Shown here: in pieces, positions 62,430 through 64,000 of the stretch
Position numbering within the stretch: the first letter of the stretch is position 1
How the letters are laid out: the number at the start of each line of letters is the position of its first letter
Assembly (NCBI RefSeq): GCF_003732275.1
Contig: NZ_MOBM01000038.1
Span: forward strand, 1,206,679 to 1,270,678
Reading direction: 5' to 3'
From: Pseudomonas frederiksbergensis
Lineage (GTDB): Bacteria > Pseudomonadota > Gammaproteobacteria > Pseudomonadales > Pseudomonadaceae
DNA length: 64,000 bases
Notes under the pieces: generated by a model
What the model was told of the DNA's origin: nothing
The model's input: only the letters and a program-made list of their open reading frames with translations
The model's database searches: none
Program-made: the position numbers and the translations under genes

Positions 62430-62732
62430 CGCCTGAAGCCGTTCACTGAGAGTCTTGAGTCAGAAAAACCTGTGGCGAGCGAGCTTGCTCGCGTTGGGTC
62501 GCGTAGCGGCCCCAAAAAATCTGACAAACATTGCTGATTGTTTGTGAGCGCTGCGCACTCAAGCGTGAGCAAGCTCGCTCGCCACAGAGACAGTACCGAA
62601 TGGCTGCGAAAAGTTGCGGGAGGCGCGATCCCGGCCTATGGTCCAAGGCGAGGCTTTGCTTGCGACTGGCGCGCAATGATTCGCCGCAGGTCGCTGTCCA
62701 TCCAGTGCGGATACATGCAGCGAGGTGACGAC
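62430..62732. other. Intergenic region carrying a REPIN
   Basis: About 300 bases between the helicase and cystathionine beta-synthase genes. It is mostly the REPIN at 62472-62585. The remaining 147 bases ahead of the next gene should hold its promoter, but no clear -35/-10 pair or terminator was seen. Confidence 0.5.
62472..62585. repeat. REPIN (paired inverted REP sequences)
   Basis: A REP unit beginning GTGGCGAGCGAGCTTGCTCGC-like (core GCGAGCTTGCTCGC) and an inverted copy (GAGCAAGCTCGC) ending in CGCCAC lie 114 bp apart. It belongs to the same family as 58787-58914 but with GC in place of GG in the core. Confidence 0.85.
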
Positions 62733-64000
62733 ATGCCGAACGACTCCCGTCCCGCCGTGCTCGAACTGATCGGCAATACGCCGCTGGTGCGCGTCAGCCG
62801 CTTCGATACCGGCCCATGTACGCTGTTTCTCAAGCTCGAATCGCAGAACCCCGGTGGCTCGATCAAGGACCGCATCGGCCTGGCAATGATCGACGCCGCC
62901 GAGCGCGATGGGCGCCTGCGCCCCGGTGGCACCATCGTCGAGGCCACCGCCGGCAACACCGGTCTGGGCCTGGCCCTGGTCGGTCGGGCCAAGGGTTATC
63001 GGGTGGTGTTGGTGGTGCCGGACAAGATGTCCACCGAGAAGGTCCTGCACCTCAAGGCAATGGGTGCCGAGGTGCATATCACTCGCTCCGATGTCGGCAA
63101 GGGTCATCCCGAGTATTACCAGGACGTCGCTGCGCGGCTGGCGCAGGAAATTCCCGACGCCTTCTTCGCCGATCAATTCAACAACCCGGCCAACCCGCTG
63201 GCCCACGAGTGCAGTACCGCTCCGGAGATCTGGGCGCAGACTCAGCATGATGTGGATGCCATCGTAGTCGGCGTCGGTTCGGCCGGCACGTTGACCGGGC
63301 TGACCCGTTTCTTTCAGCGCGTACAACCGAACCTGGAAATGGTGCTGGCCGATCCGGTCGGTTCGGTGATGGCCGAATACAGCCGCAGCGGCACCCTCGG
63401 TACGCCCGGTTCCTGGGCGGTGGAGGGCATTGGCGAAGACTTCATTCCGTCGATTGCCGACCTGTCCAGCGTGCGTAAGGCCTATTCGATCAGCGACGAG
63501 GAAAGCTTCGATCATGCCCGCCAACTGCTGCGCGCCGAAGGCATTCTCGGCGGCTCTTCGACCGGCACATTGCTGGCGGCGGCATTGCGTTACTGCCGCG
63601 AACAAACCGAGCCGAAGCGGGTGGTCAGTTTCGTCTGCGACACCGGCACCCGTTACCTGTCGAAGGTCTACAACGACCAGTGGATGAACGATCAGGGGCT
63701 GCTTGCGCGCAAGCGTTACGGTGATTTGCGAGACCTGATCGCGCGGCGCTTCGAGGATGGCCGGGTGGTCAGCGTGGGGCCGGACGACACGCTGCTCACC
63801 GCGTTCCAACGCATGCGCCTGGCGGATGTGTCGCAACTGCCGGTGCTGGTGGACGGGCAACGACTGGTCGGCGTGATCGACGAGTCCGATATCTTGCTTG
63901 GTGTGCATGAAGACGCTTCACACTTCCGTATGCCGGTGAGCAGTGCGATGACCGACAAGCTGGAAGTCCTGCCACCCGGCGCCAGTCTGGGCGAGCTGGA
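62733..64000 (+). CDS. Cystathionine beta-synthase (PLP enzyme with CBS domains), 3' end outside window
   Basis: The frame is open to the window end and gives 422 residues without a stop. IGNTPLVRV and GGSIKDRIGLAM (PLP lysine in SIKDR) start the fold-type II PLP domain, followed by EATAGNTGLGLA and GVGSAGTLTGL. From about residue 330 a CBS domain pair begins (VSVGPDDTLLTAFQRMRLADVSQLPVL, key LADVSQLPVL; VGVIDESDILLGV). It condenses serine or O-acetylserine with a thiol, and CBS domains usually sense adenosyl ligands. GAGG precedes the ATG. Confidence 0.93.
   Translation, partial: MPNDSRPAVLELIGNTPLVRVSRFDTGPCTLFLKLESQNPGGSIKDRIGLAMIDAAERDGRLRPGGTIVEATAGNTGLGLALVGRAKGYRVVLVVPDKMSTEKVLHLKAMGAEVHITRSDVGKGHPEYYQDVAARLAQEIPDAFFADQFNNPANPLAHECSTAPEIWAQTQHDVDAIVVGVGSAGTLTGLTRFFQRVQPNLEMVLADPVGSVMAEYSRSGTLGTPGSWAVEGIGEDFIPSIADLSSVRKAYSISDEESFDHARQLLRAEGILGGSSTGTLLAAALRYCREQTEPKRVVSFVCDTGTRYLSKVYNDQWMNDQGLLARKRYGDLRDLIARRFEDGRVVSVGPDDTLLTAFQRMRLADVSQLPVLVDGQRLVGVIDESDILLGVHEDASHFRMPVSSAMTDKLEVLPPGASLGEL

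Noticed and set aside
62559..63908. 449-residue minus-strand frame
   Set aside because: It is the antisense shadow of the cystathionine beta-synthase gene, whose own frame carries full PLP and CBS motifs.

Overview
The window looks like a chromosome segment of a fluorescent-group Pseudomonas. The evidence is the GC-rich codon use, two REP/REPIN repeats of the kind common in P. fluorescens relatives (58.8 and 62.5 kb), and a right-hand end made of ordinary Pseudomonas household genes. No rRNA, tRNA, CRISPR array, insertion sequence or phage gene was recognised. Species assignment is inference.

Region A (1-24.8 kb) is a catabolic block for an unidentified hydrophobic, probably acyl or cyclic, compound. 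It holds a FadL-type outer-membrane channel, two cholesterol-oxidase-like GMC flavoproteins that carry a CxxCxxCxxxC cysteine cluster, two Old Yellow Enzyme reductases, an acyl-CoA synthetase, two crotonases, an acyl-CoA dehydrogenase, an AcuI-type enoyl reductase, SDRs, three alpha/beta hydrolases (one with every diagnostic residue of fluoroacetate dehalogenase) and a flavodoxin-like quinone reductase. Four regulators sit inside it: HxlR fused to an SCP2-like domain, two TetR and one GlxA-type AraC. Two operator families can be read directly: CTATAC-N5-GTATAG (HxlR operon and GMC/OYE operon) and ATAAC-N3-GTTAT (TetR gene and the SDR/crotonase divergent promoter). A 28-unit CAA repeat lies just ahead of the fadL-like start. 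One SDR gene is frameshifted.

Region B (24.9-48.7 kb) appears to be a polyol or cyclitol catabolic island. Uptake would use a LamB porin, a sugar ABC transporter with two tandem binding proteins, and a FucP-type MFS symporter. Chemistry would use two IolE/QuiC-like TIM-barrel proteins, two Gfo/Idh/MocA dehydrogenases (one clearly IolG-like), two SDRs, two NTF2-fold proteins and a Dabb protein. These flank a hydroxyquinol 1,2-dioxygenase and a maleylacetate reductase, each with its iron or nucleotide motifs intact. The combination suggests oxidation and double dehydration of a (deoxy)inositol-like ring to hydroxyquinol, then ring cleavage to 3-oxoadipate. That route is inferred, and it is the main candidate for an undescribed system. 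Luciferase-like flavin enzymes, an FMN reductase and a Bcr/CflA pump lie at its left edge under a LysR regulator with a visible shared operator.

Region C (48.7-51.3 kb) is a small block of unrelated hypothetical genes, including a DUF2971 protein, followed by about 550 bp without a convincing gene; it probably marks the island boundary. Region D (51.3-64 kb) looks like stable chromosome: LysR and quinone oxidoreductase pair, an unknown 497-residue protein with a MocR-type regulator, phosphoglucomutase, pirin, a UvrD-like helicase and the start of a cystathionine beta-synthase gene that runs off the window.
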